A stretch of DNA of 32,900 nt from Acidobacteriota bacterium (GTDB lineage: Bacteria; Acidobacteriota; Terriglobia; JAJPHL01; JAPKYU01): positions 1 through 32,900 of the forward strand of contig JAPKYU010000155.1 in assembly GCA_026394175.1 (NCBI GenBank). The letters run 5' to 3'. The notes beneath the pieces were generated by a model. That model searched no databases. It was not told the DNA's origin and saw only the letters and a program-made list of their open reading frames with translations. Positions 26,497-32,900 of this stretch are shown one piece after another. How positions within the stretch are numbered: the first letter of the stretch is position 1; each line of letters begins with the position of its first letter. The position numbers were made by a program, and so were the translations under genes.

Positions 26497-28524
26497 ATGC
26501 GATTTGTTGGACCGCTCCTTCTTGTCCTGCTGGCGGCCGGGCCGCTGGCTGCTCAGAAAAAGCCATTCTCAATCGAGAAGCTGCTCTCGCTCGAACGGAT
26601 CTCCGATCCGCAGGCGTCGCCGGACGGCACGAAGGTTCTGTTTGCCGTGACCTCGCCGGACGTGGCCCGCAACACGCGGCCGTCGCAGATCTGGCGGGCG
26701 CCGCTCGAAGGCGGAGCGCCACAGCAGGTGACGCGCGAGGGAACGCGCAACCAGCGCGCCCGCTGGTCGCCGGACGGCAAGCGCATCGCCTGGATCAGCA
26801 ACCGCGGCGGCTCGCAGCAGGTCTGGCTGATGGACGCCGACGGCGGCAACGCCCGGCAACTCACCGACCTCCCCACGGAGGCCGACGGGCTGATGTGGTC
26901 GCCCGACGGCCGCCGTTTGCTGTTCACTTCCGACGTCGATCCCGAGTGCCGGGACATGACTTGCAACAAGCGGAAGCAGGAGGAGCGGGAGCGCGATGCG
27001 GTCAAGGCGGAAGAGTTCACGCGCCTGCTCTACCGCCACTGGTCGAGCTTCAAGCACGGGAAGCGAAGCCATCTGTTCATCGTGCCGGCGGACGGTGGCA
27101 GCCCAATCGATCTGACCCCCGGCGATCACGCTGTGCCGCCGTTCTCGCTGGGCGGGCCCGACGATTACGCCTTCTCGCCCGACGGCCGCGAGGTGGCCTA
27201 CGTCACCTGCCTGGACCCGGTCGAAGCTACCAGCACCAACTACGACATCTTCGTGGCGCCCGCCGGCGGCGGCCCGGCGAAGAAGATCACTGCCAATCCC
27301 GCCTGGGATGCCACCCCGGTCTATTCGCCCGACGGGCGGTACATCGCCTACCGGGCACAGAGCCGCCCCGGCTATGAGGCGGACCGGTTTCGCCTCATGC
27401 TGTATGACCGCCAGTCGGGCAGGCACACCGGCCTGACCGAGAACTGGGACCGCAGCGTCGATTACTTGTTCTGGGCGCCCGACAGCAGCCGGATCTACTT
27501 TGGCGCGGAGAACGAAGCGACGCGCCCGATCTGGGCCATCGGCGCCAACGGCGGGGAGCCGCGCCCCGTCGTGACGGGCGCCAACAACGATGACGCCGGC
27601 GTCACCCGCGATGGCGCCACGCTGGTTTTCACCCGCAACAGCCTCCGGGGGCCGAGCGAAATTTTCCGGGCGGCCACGGCGGCGACCACGGCCAACCCGC
27701 AGCCGGTGACGCGCATCAACGAGCCGCTGCTGGCCGGCACGCATGTCTCGGCGCCGGAACCCTTCAGCTACGCCGGCGCCGGCGGCGCCACGGCGCACGG
27801 CTGGCTGGTGAAGCCGCCCCGCTTCAACCCCCAGTCGCGCTATCCGGTGATCATCCTCATCCACGGCGGGCCGCAGGGCGCCTGGGAGGACGGCTGGACG
27901 TACCGCTGGAACGCACAGGTCTTTGCCGGCGCCGGCTACGTCATCGCCCTGCTGAATCCGCGCGGCTCGACCGGCTACGGCCAGAAATTCACCGACGAGA
28001 TCAACGCCGATTGGGGCGGCAAGGTCTACGAGGACATCATGAACGGCGTGGCGCACGTGGAGCGGCTGCCCTACGTGGACAAGGAGCGCTTTTGCGCGGC
28101 CGGCGCCTCCTACGGCGGCTACATGATCGACTGGATCGCCGGCCACACCGACCGCTTCCGCTGCCTGGTCACCCACAGCGGCGTCTTCGACCTGCCCAGC
28201 ATGTATGGCTCAACCGAGGAGCTGTGGTTTCCGGAGTGGGAGTTCCGCGGCACGCCCTGGGACAACCCGGAGATGTACCGGAGGTGGTCGCCCAGCAGCT
28301 ACGTGAAAAACTTCAAGACGCCCACGCTCGTCGTTCACGGCCAACTCGATTACCGCGTGGATGTCTCGCAGGGGTTTCAGATGTTCACCGCGCTGCAGAA
28401 GATGAAGGTGCCCTCGAAAATGCTCTACTTCCCGGACGAGGGGCACTGGGTACTGAAGCCGGCCAACAGCGCCCGCTGGTACCGCGAGGTGCTGGAATGG
28501 TGGCGGCAGTGGCTGGCCAAGTGA
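26497..28524 (+). CDS. S9 family prolyl oligopeptidase/acylaminoacyl-peptidase
   Basis: A 675-residue exported serine peptidase. A signal peptide (MRFVGPLLLVLLAAGPLAAQ) precedes a WD40-like beta-propeller (about 25-400) with repeated SPDG motifs, and a C-terminal alpha/beta hydrolase domain. The catalytic triad can be placed at Ser538 (GASYGGYM), Asp618 (HGQLDYRVD) and His650 (DEGHWV). The family removes dipeptides or acylated residues from peptides; export suggests peptide scavenging in the periplasm. The ATG at 26497 follows AAGGAGGGA and starts the signal peptide; earlier codons in frame belong to the repeat. Confidence 0.93.
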   Translation: MRFVGPLLLVLLAAGPLAAQKKPFSIEKLLSLERISDPQASPDGTKVLFAVTSPDVARNTRPSQIWRAPLEGGAPQQVTREGTRNQRARWSPDGKRIAWISNRGGSQQVWLMDADGGNARQLTDLPTEADGLMWSPDGRRLLFTSDVDPECRDMTCNKRKQEERERDAVKAEEFTRLLYRHWSSFKHGKRSHLFIVPADGGSPIDLTPGDHAVPPFSLGGPDDYAFSPDGREVAYVTCLDPVEATSTNYDIFVAPAGGGPAKKITANPAWDATPVYSPDGRYIAYRAQSRPGYEADRFRLMLYDRQSGRHTGLTENWDRSVDYLFWAPDSSRIYFGAENEATRPIWAIGANGGEPRPVVTGANNDDAGVTRDGATLVFTRNSLRGPSEIFRAATAATTANPQPVTRINEPLLAGTHVSAPEPFSYAGAGGATAHGWLVKPPRFNPQSRYPVIILIHGGPQGAWEDGWTYRWNAQVFAGAGYVIALLNPRGSTGYGQKFTDEINADWGGKVYEDIMNGVAHVERLPYVDKERFCAAGASYGGYMIDWIAGHTDRFRCLVTHSGVFDLPSMYGSTEELWFPEWEFRGTPWDNPEMYRRWSPSSYVKNFKTPTLVVHGQLDYRVDVSQGFQMFTALQKMKVPSKMLYFPDEGHWVLKPANSARWYREVLEWWRQWLAK

Positions 28525-28577
28525 GGCTGGAGGCTGGAGGCGGGATGCTGAGGAACCGCCGGCCTACAGCCTACACT
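28524..28577. repeat. Heptamer inverted repeat, AGGCTGG family
   Basis: Three seven-base units of AGGCTGG/AGGCGGG type lie at 28524-28544, and inverse units CCTACAG and CCTACAC at 28563-28576. The stop codon of the minus-strand gene (28571-28573) is one of these repeat bases, and the left arm begins at the last base of the peptidase stop. Confidence 0.75.
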
Positions 28578-29182
28578 TTCACGGACACCGCGGCGACGCC
28601 CTTCTTGCAGAGCGGGCAGGCTTCTTCGTTCTCCCAATAGGTGTACTGAACGCGCGCCAGCGAATAGACCGGCAGCGGGCTGAGATCGACGGTCTCGACG
28701 TTGGGTTGATACACGATCACGGCCAGCGCCAGCACTTTCGCCCCGCGCGACAGCAACAAGTCGCGCAGTTGCGACAGCATGTGCCCGGTCCGCAGGATGT
28801 CGTCCACCACGATGCACTGCTCATTTTCGTGGACCTCCATGAACTGGCGGAACTCGAGCCGCGTCTTATCGACGCGTTCCGCCCAATAAATCTGGCTGGC
28901 GCGCAGCGCCTCGCCCAGGCCGTAGGCCACCGGGATGCCGCCGGTGGCCGGCGAGACGATGCTGACGTTCGGCAAGTGGCGGGCGATTTCGGGATCGCTG
29001 CGGAGCAGCCGGCTCAACCCCACGCTCAGCGTTTTCGCTTCCCGGTAATAGCGCATGGCCAGCGGCATCTGCAGCAGGTGGTCGGTGTGCCGCCCGGAGG
29101 GAAGCACGAAGTGCCCCTCCTTCAAGGCACCCGTCTTGCGCAAGATATTCAGCACTTCTTCGTTGTTGGGTATGAGTTCCAT
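28571..29182 (-). CDS. pyrE: Orotate phosphoribosyltransferase-like protein
   Basis: A 203-residue PRTase. The PRPP-binding loop CIVVDDILRTG (123-133) is intact, and FVLPSGRHTDHLLQMPLAMRY (25-45) resembles the orotate PRTase N-terminal region that binds PRPP and orotate. If orotate is the base, it makes OMP in pyrimidine synthesis. The C-terminus carries a CPLC motif (Cys189, Cys192), unusual for PyrE and perhaps a metal or structural site, so a related base specificity is possible. The ATG at 29182 is chosen because upstream codons in the same frame are translated repeat sequence. It is alone, flanked by heptamer repeats on both sides. Confidence 0.75.
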   Translation of the reverse strand: MELIPNNEEVLNILRKTGALKEGHFVLPSGRHTDHLLQMPLAMRYYREAKTLSVGLSRLLRSDPEIARHLPNVSIVSPATGGIPVAYGLGEALRASQIYWAERVDKTRLEFRQFMEVHENEQCIVVDDILRTGHMLSQLRDLLLSRGAKVLALAVIVYQPNVETVDLSPLPVYSLARVQYTYWENEEACPLCKKGVAAVSVKV

Positions 29183-29204
29183 GCCCTTATAGATAGCATG
29201 AAAA

Positions 29205-29333
29205 GGCGGGCTGTGGGCTGTAGGCCCCTGGCTATAGGCGGGCTGCGGCCGAGAACTGAAGGCTGCCAGGCCGTAGGCCACCGGCTGATTTCCCACAGCC
29301 TACAGCCCACAGCCTAGAGCCTACAGCCTCCGG
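29205..29333. repeat. Heptamer inverted repeat, GGCTGTG family
   Basis: Units GGGCTGT, GGGCTGT and AGGCCCC start at 29208, and five inverse units of CCTACAG/CCCACAG type fill 29292-29330. About 60 bases of partly related sequence lie between. The element fills the spacer between the pyrE-like start and the stop of the next minus-strand gene. Confidence 0.85.
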
Positions 29334-29342
29334 CCGGTTTTC

Positions 29343-29726
29343 CTATTTCTCCCGGGCGGCCTTGAAGTCCCTGGGCGGCTTCTCGCCCATGGCGACAGTG
29401 CCCTCCAGCCCCTCGGCGGTCACTTTCGCCTTGTAGGTCCCTATGACCGTGTTTTCCCCCATCCGCGTTTCGACTTTGAATTCGACCTGGTCTCCGCTGA
29501 CCTTGCCCTCCTTGACCTGCTGCTCGACTCTCTTCTCGCCGAACACTCTGACAAGAGTCCCGGTGACCTTGTCCCCATCCTGCTTCAAAGTGATGGTGAG
29601 TTCGGAGGTCCCGCGCGGTGTTTCCATCTTCTGTTTGTAGGTCCCGCTGACGTCGGCGGCCATTGCCGTCATGGCAAACGCGGCAAACAGGACCGCGAGG
29701 CCGACGAACACTGCAAGTTTCTTCAT
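29343..29726 (-). CDS. Small secreted beta-rich protein, unknown function
   Basis: A 127-residue protein with a clear signal peptide (MKKLAVFVGLAVLFAAFAMTAMAA) and a mature part of about 103 residues with alternating strands: DVSGTYKQKMETPRGTSELTITLKQDGDKVTGTL, then GKVSGDQVEFKVE and GTYKAKVTAEGLEGTV. This pattern occurs in many small Acidobacteriota exported proteins of lipocalin/calycin-like appearance with no established role. The start at 29726 has AGAGAGG about seven bases before it. A possible promoter lies at 29768. Confidence 0.75.
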   Translation of the reverse strand: MKKLAVFVGLAVLFAAFAMTAMAADVSGTYKQKMETPRGTSELTITLKQDGDKVTGTLVRVFGEKRVEQQVKEGKVSGDQVEFKVETRMGENTVIGTYKAKVTAEGLEGTVAMGEKPPRDFKAAREK

Positions 29727-29767
29727 GGCTAACCTCTCTTTTGATTTGAGATGCACTGCCTTGACGC

Positions 29768-29796
29768 ATTATAACCCCGGCGGGCAAGAAAAAGTT
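29768..29796 (-). promoter_or_regulatory. Possible promoter of the small secreted protein
   Basis: On the minus strand a perfect TATAAT (29768-29773) lies 41 bases upstream of the start at 29726. A weak AACTTT at 29791-29796 is 17 bases upstream of it and could be the -35. Confidence 0.4.
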
Positions 29797-29908
29797 CCCT
29801 CAACTGGCGACTTCGGCCTCTGGCCTGCCGGATTCAGAGACCCCCATCGGTGCCTGAGCTTGCCGAATTCTCGAGTCGTTACTCTTGAGCGTCAACTACA
29901 ATAAGGCC

Positions 29909-30295
29909 ATGGCCACTCTCTGGCGCGATGCCAGCGAGGAGACCGAGCGCATCATGCTCGACCTGCTGCGGAAGAAAAACCCCGGTGAGCGCATCCGGAT
30001 GGCCGCGGAGTTGACCGCGTGGGTCCGGGAATTGGTCAAGCGCTCGATCCGGGCCCGCTATCCAGACGCTGGAGAGCATGAGCTGCGCTGCCGGTTTGCA
30101 GCCATTTGGCTGGGGCGCGAATGGGCCATCCGCGCTTGCAGCTGGGACCCACATCAACACGAACTGCAATGGCGGGACGTCCTCTGCATGCTGAGGTTGC
30201 GGGCGGGCTATCTCGATATGGAGTACGTGCGCCGCTGGGCGGCCGAGGAAGAAGTGCTGGACCTGCTGGAGCGCGCCGTCCAGCAAGCATCCTGA
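29909..30295 (+). CDS. Small helical protein of unknown function
   Basis: A 128-residue helical, Arg/Glu-rich protein. The first part (ETERIMLDLLRKKNPGERIRMAAELTAWV ... RYPDAGEHELRCRFAAIWLGREWA) resembles a family of small proteins often encoded beside AbiEii-like nucleotidyltransferase genes, hence antitoxin-like, but no such partner is present here. About 40 further residues of unknown nature follow. I assign no function. The ATG at 29909 is preferred with a weak AAGG upstream; an in-frame TTG at 29885 is an alternative. Confidence 0.6.
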   Translation: MATLWRDASEETERIMLDLLRKKNPGERIRMAAELTAWVRELVKRSIRARYPDAGEHELRCRFAAIWLGREWAIRACSWDPHQHELQWRDVLCMLRLRAGYLDMEYVRRWAAEEEVLDLLERAVQQAS

Positions 30296-30428
30296 CCGTT
30301 TTTGCGCTGAGGGACTGCGCTGAGTCCACGGTTGTGCCGATAGTTACTCTGAGAAGGCAACGCCCGACGCGGCGGCGGTGTGATATTTATAGAGCGCGGT
30401 CATTTGGCCTCAATCAGGAGGGCCAGGC

Positions 30429-32687
30429 ATGAACCCCCAATCGGCGATCGAGCAGCGAGGCCCGCGGCTCAGCATAGAGGAGTTGCGGCAGGCGGCGGCC
30501 GAGATGCGCGCCATCAACCTGATCGACATCTTCGCGGCCGGTTCCGGGCATCCGGGCGGCACGCTGTCGATCATGGATGTCGCCACGGCGCTGTATCTGC
30601 GGGTGCTGAATCACGACCCACAGGAGCCGGCCTGGCCCCACCGCGACCGCGTCTTTTGGTCCGCGGGGCACAAGGCGCCGGCGCTTTACGTGGCCCTGGG
30701 CAAAGCCGGCTATTTCCCCCTGGACGACACCGTACTGCTCCGCCAGTTGCACGCCCCCTTCGAGGGCCATCCCAACTGGCTAAAGGTGCCCGGCGTCGAG
30801 GTCTCCAGCGGGTCGCTGGGACAGGGGCTCAGCGTGGCGGCGGGCAGCGCGCTGGCCGGCCGCCTGCTGGGCAGGCCATCGCGCATTTACTGCATCATGG
30901 GCGACGGCGAGCAGCAGGAGGGCAATATCTGGGAAGCGGCCATGGCCGCCGGCCATCACAGGCTGGACAACCTCTGCGCCATCATCGACCGCAACCGCCT
31001 GCAGATCGACGGCTGGGTGGACGATGTGATGGCGGTCGAGCCGCTGGGCGGAAAGTATCGCTCCTTTAACTGGCATGTGATCGGGATCGACGGGCACAAC
31101 ATGGAGCAGATCGTGGCGGCTTTCGAGCAGGCCGCGGCCATCAAGGGCTGCCCCACGGTGGTCATCGCCAACACCGTCAAGGGGAAGGGCGTCTCCTTCA
31201 TGGAGAACCAAGCGGGCTGGCACGGCATCGCCCCCAACAAGGAACAGTTCGAAAAGGCCATGCTGGACCTGGCCACGCCCGCCGTCCCGCGACAGCGGGT
31301 CGATGCGCTGCTGGCGCGCGCCGCCGAATATGGCCAGAACGTGGCGCGGGAGACCCGCGACAAGCTGCCCAAATTCAGCCGCGACTACTGGTGGAACGCC
31401 GGCGAAACCATGAAGGTGGACATGGACCCCGCCCGCATGGGCTTCGGCCGCGGCCTGGAGATTGCCGGCGCCGATGAGCGCGTGGTCACCATTCACGCCG
31501 ACATCTCCGGCTCCATCCGCATCGTCGATTTCGAGGCCCGGCACCCGGAGCGCAACCACCGCGTGTTCAGCGTGGGCATCGCCGAGCAAAACATGATGGC
31601 CATCGCCGGCGGACTGGCCAAGGAGGGACTGATTCCGGTTTGCGGCACCTACGGAGTATTCGCCTCGGGCCGCTGCTGGGACCAGTTGCGCACCACGGTC
31701 TGCTACTCGAACCTGAACGTGAAGATCGCCGGGGCGCACGGCGGCCTTTCCGTGGGCGCCGACGGCGCCACCCACCAGGCTTTGGAGGAAATCGCGCTGA
31801 CCGCGGTGCTGCCCAACATGAACCTGGTGGTGGCCTGCGACTCGGTGGAAATCGAGAAGGCCACGCCGCACTGCCTGCTGAAAGTCGTGGGGCCCTGCTA
31901 CATCCGCTATGCGCGCGAGGGGACGCCCGTCGTTACTTCGCGCGAAACGCCCTGGGAGTTCGGCCTAGCCAACATCATCCGCTACCGCGGCGAACGGCCG
32001 CGCTTCCGCGAGGCCTTCGAGCATGTGCCCTCGCCGGCCTACAAGAACGAAGGGGAAGAGGCCGCGATCGTGGCCTGCGGCCCCATGGTGGCCGAAGCCA
32101 TGCGGGCGGCCTGGGTGCTCAAGGAGGAGTTCGACATCGAAACGCGCGTCCTCAACGTGCACACCGTTAAGCCGCTGGACGTGCCGGCGCTGGTGGCCGC
32201 CGCCGCCGAGACCGCGATCGTGGTCACCGCCGAGGAGCACCAGGTGGGCGGCTTCGGCAACATCGTGGCCGGCGCCATCCTCAAGCGCCGCGCGCGGTTC
32301 GACCAGCCGTTGCTGTTCGACATGATCGGCGTGCGCGACCGCTTCGGGGTTTCCGGCAAGCCCTGGGAGCTGATGCAGGAATTTGGGCTGAGCGCCGAGC
32401 ACATCGCCCAGCGCGTCAAGCAACTGTGCGATCACAAGCGGGCGCTGGCGGCCAAGCGCAAGACGCACAGCGTCAGCTTCGCGTCGGTCGAGTGCCAGCA
32501 GTGCGGGCTCAGGATTCCGTTCGGCGAGTTCGTGGCGGAGTGGCCGTCGCGCGCCGACGAGATGTGCACCGAGTGCACGCGCCGCGCCCCGGACAACTGC
32601 GACCTCTGCCTCACGGAGCTGCTGATCTCCAATCCCAATTTCCTGTTCGTCTGCCGGGATTGCCGCTGGCCGGTGGTGGAGTGCTGA
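30429..32687 (+). CDS. Transketolase with C-terminal cysteine-rich (zinc ribbon-like) domain
   Basis: A 752-residue enzyme combining both transketolase halves. The TPP-binding region has SGHPGG (His41), WSAGHKAP (His81), GSLGQGLS and GDG (158-160) ending near Asn189. The pyrimidine-binding half has the catalytic Glu386 in GIAEQNMM. The family moves two-carbon units between sugar phosphates in the pentose phosphate pathway; similar two-part proteins can act on other substrates, so specificity is not certain. After about residue 680 a tail follows with four CxxC pairs: Cys689/692, 713/716, 724/727 and 742/745, plus a final Cys752, probably binding two zinc ions. Ordinary transketolases are about 620-670 residues and lack this tail. 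AGGAGG seven bases before ATG 30429 fixes the start. Confidence 0.88.
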   Translation: MNPQSAIEQRGPRLSIEELRQAAAEMRAINLIDIFAAGSGHPGGTLSIMDVATALYLRVLNHDPQEPAWPHRDRVFWSAGHKAPALYVALGKAGYFPLDDTVLLRQLHAPFEGHPNWLKVPGVEVSSGSLGQGLSVAAGSALAGRLLGRPSRIYCIMGDGEQQEGNIWEAAMAAGHHRLDNLCAIIDRNRLQIDGWVDDVMAVEPLGGKYRSFNWHVIGIDGHNMEQIVAAFEQAAAIKGCPTVVIANTVKGKGVSFMENQAGWHGIAPNKEQFEKAMLDLATPAVPRQRVDALLARAAEYGQNVARETRDKLPKFSRDYWWNAGETMKVDMDPARMGFGRGLEIAGADERVVTIHADISGSIRIVDFEARHPERNHRVFSVGIAEQNMMAIAGGLAKEGLIPVCGTYGVFASGRCWDQLRTTVCYSNLNVKIAGAHGGLSVGADGATHQALEEIALTAVLPNMNLVVACDSVEIEKATPHCLLKVVGPCYIRYAREGTPVVTSRETPWEFGLANIIRYRGERPRFREAFEHVPSPAYKNEGEEAAIVACGPMVAEAMRAAWVLKEEFDIETRVLNVHTVKPLDVPALVAAAAETAIVVTAEEHQVGGFGNIVAGAILKRRARFDQPLLFDMIGVRDRFGVSGKPWELMQEFGLSAEHIAQRVKQLCDHKRALAAKRKTHSVSFASVECQQCGLRIPFGEFVAEWPSRADEMCTECTRRAPDNCDLCLTELLISNPNFLFVCRDCRWPVVEC

Positions 32688-32700
32688 GCCCCGAAGTAAG

Positions 32701-32782
32701 ACCACAAAGGCACAAGGGACACAAAGAAACACGAAGAAGAAACTGCTTCGTGGAACTTTGTGTCCTTTGTGTACTAATCTGT
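32701..32782. repeat. CCACAAAG-family inverted repeat
   Basis: The left arm iterates ACCACAAAGG, CACAAGGG and ACACAAAG (32701-32726); the right arm reads CTTTGTGTCCTTTGTG (32756-32771). An inner CACGAAG/CTTCGTG pair sits between them. The element lies between two converging genes and may serve as terminator for both. Confidence 0.8.
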
Positions 32783-32810
32783 GAAATCTTGCCGGCTTGG
32801 CAACATTTTT

Positions 32811-32900
32811 TCATGCCGCCAGCTTGACGCCGCTATATTCGCGCAACTCCAGCGCCCGCGTCATTACCGTGCGCCCCTTTTCAGTGATGCGGTACAGACT
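32811..32900 (-). CDS. C-terminal end of a probable winged-helix protein (partial)
   Basis: The minus strand reads in one frame from the window edge to a TGA at 32811-32813, giving 29 residues that include YRITEKGRTVMTRALELREY. The Y-R-I-T-E-K-G-R motif is common at the wing of PadR/MarR/ArsR-type winged-helix regulators, where it ends the DNA-binding domain. Only the end of the gene is visible, so the family is a guess. Confidence 0.45.
   Translation of the reverse strand, partial: SLYRITEKGRTVMTRALELREYSGVKLAA

Noticed and set aside
26569-28176. Minus-strand open frame of 535 codons opposite the S9 peptidase
   Set aside because: Shadow frame; the peptidase triad is on the other strand.
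29183-29296. Upstream extension of the pyrE-like gene
   Set aside because: The extra 38 codons are repeat sequence; the internal ATG at 29182 begins the conserved PRTase region.

Overview
The window looks like chromosomal DNA of a high-GC Acidobacteriota, probably of the Solibacter/Bryobacter group. I base this on four gene types: a secreted BACON-repeat protein ending in a TIGR03437 (Solibacter-type) domain, a TonB-dependent receptor with an N-terminal carboxypeptidase-regulatory-like domain, a GWxTD protein, and clustered MacB-type permeases. The assignment is inferred from family knowledge; no rRNA or marker gene is present.

Layout. Bases 1-140 are the end of an insertion sequence, with the first 16 codons of its transposase on the minus strand. 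A plus-strand gene (275-3040) encodes an Npt-type nucleotide transporter fused to HEAT repeats. A minus-strand operon (9408 to 3204) encodes a MacA-like adaptor, an ABC ATPase and three MacB-type permeases; the last two are recent duplicates. Divergent from it, under a good sigma70-like promoter, are a GWxTD protein, a small surface beta-barrel protein and a membrane-anchored protein of unknown function (9985-14114). The minus strand then carries an M19 dipeptidase and a complete succinate dehydrogenase/fumarate reductase operon in the order A-C-D-B (18976 to 15479). Further on come a TonB-dependent receptor (19638-22907), a decayed REP-associated tyrosine transposase between inverted REP hairpins (23032-23416), the BACON protein, an S9 peptidase, an orotate phosphoribosyltransferase-like gene, a small secreted protein, a small orphan protein, a transketolase with a cysteine-rich tail, and the C-terminal end of a probable winged-helix gene at the right edge.

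The most unusual signal lies between the genes. Many spacers carry short-period iterated repeats, usually as one array, a gap, then the reverse-complement array. At least five families have a strict 7-base period (CAGGTGC, GGCTGTG/AGGCTGG, GATTGCG, CTCCAGC, AGGCGGA types). Another is a CCACAAAG family with 8-10 base units. They repeatedly touch stop codons, enter 3' ends of genes and provide Shine-Dalgarno-like GGTGA or GGAGG just before starts, including inside the ABC and sdh operons. Together with the REP/RAYT relic and a nested 29-base inverted repeat at 15341/15408, they suggest an extensive system of intergenic hairpin elements whose origin and function cannot be decided from sequence alone.

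How the genes fit together. The ABC operon is probably an export or envelope lipid/peptide system. The sdh/frd complex links the TCA cycle to the quinone pool. The receptor, BACON protein, dipeptidase and S9 peptidase suit a soil or sediment bacterium taking up and degrading polymers and peptides. Most starts were moved to internal codons with a Shine-Dalgarno sequence or signal peptide; this is stated per gene.
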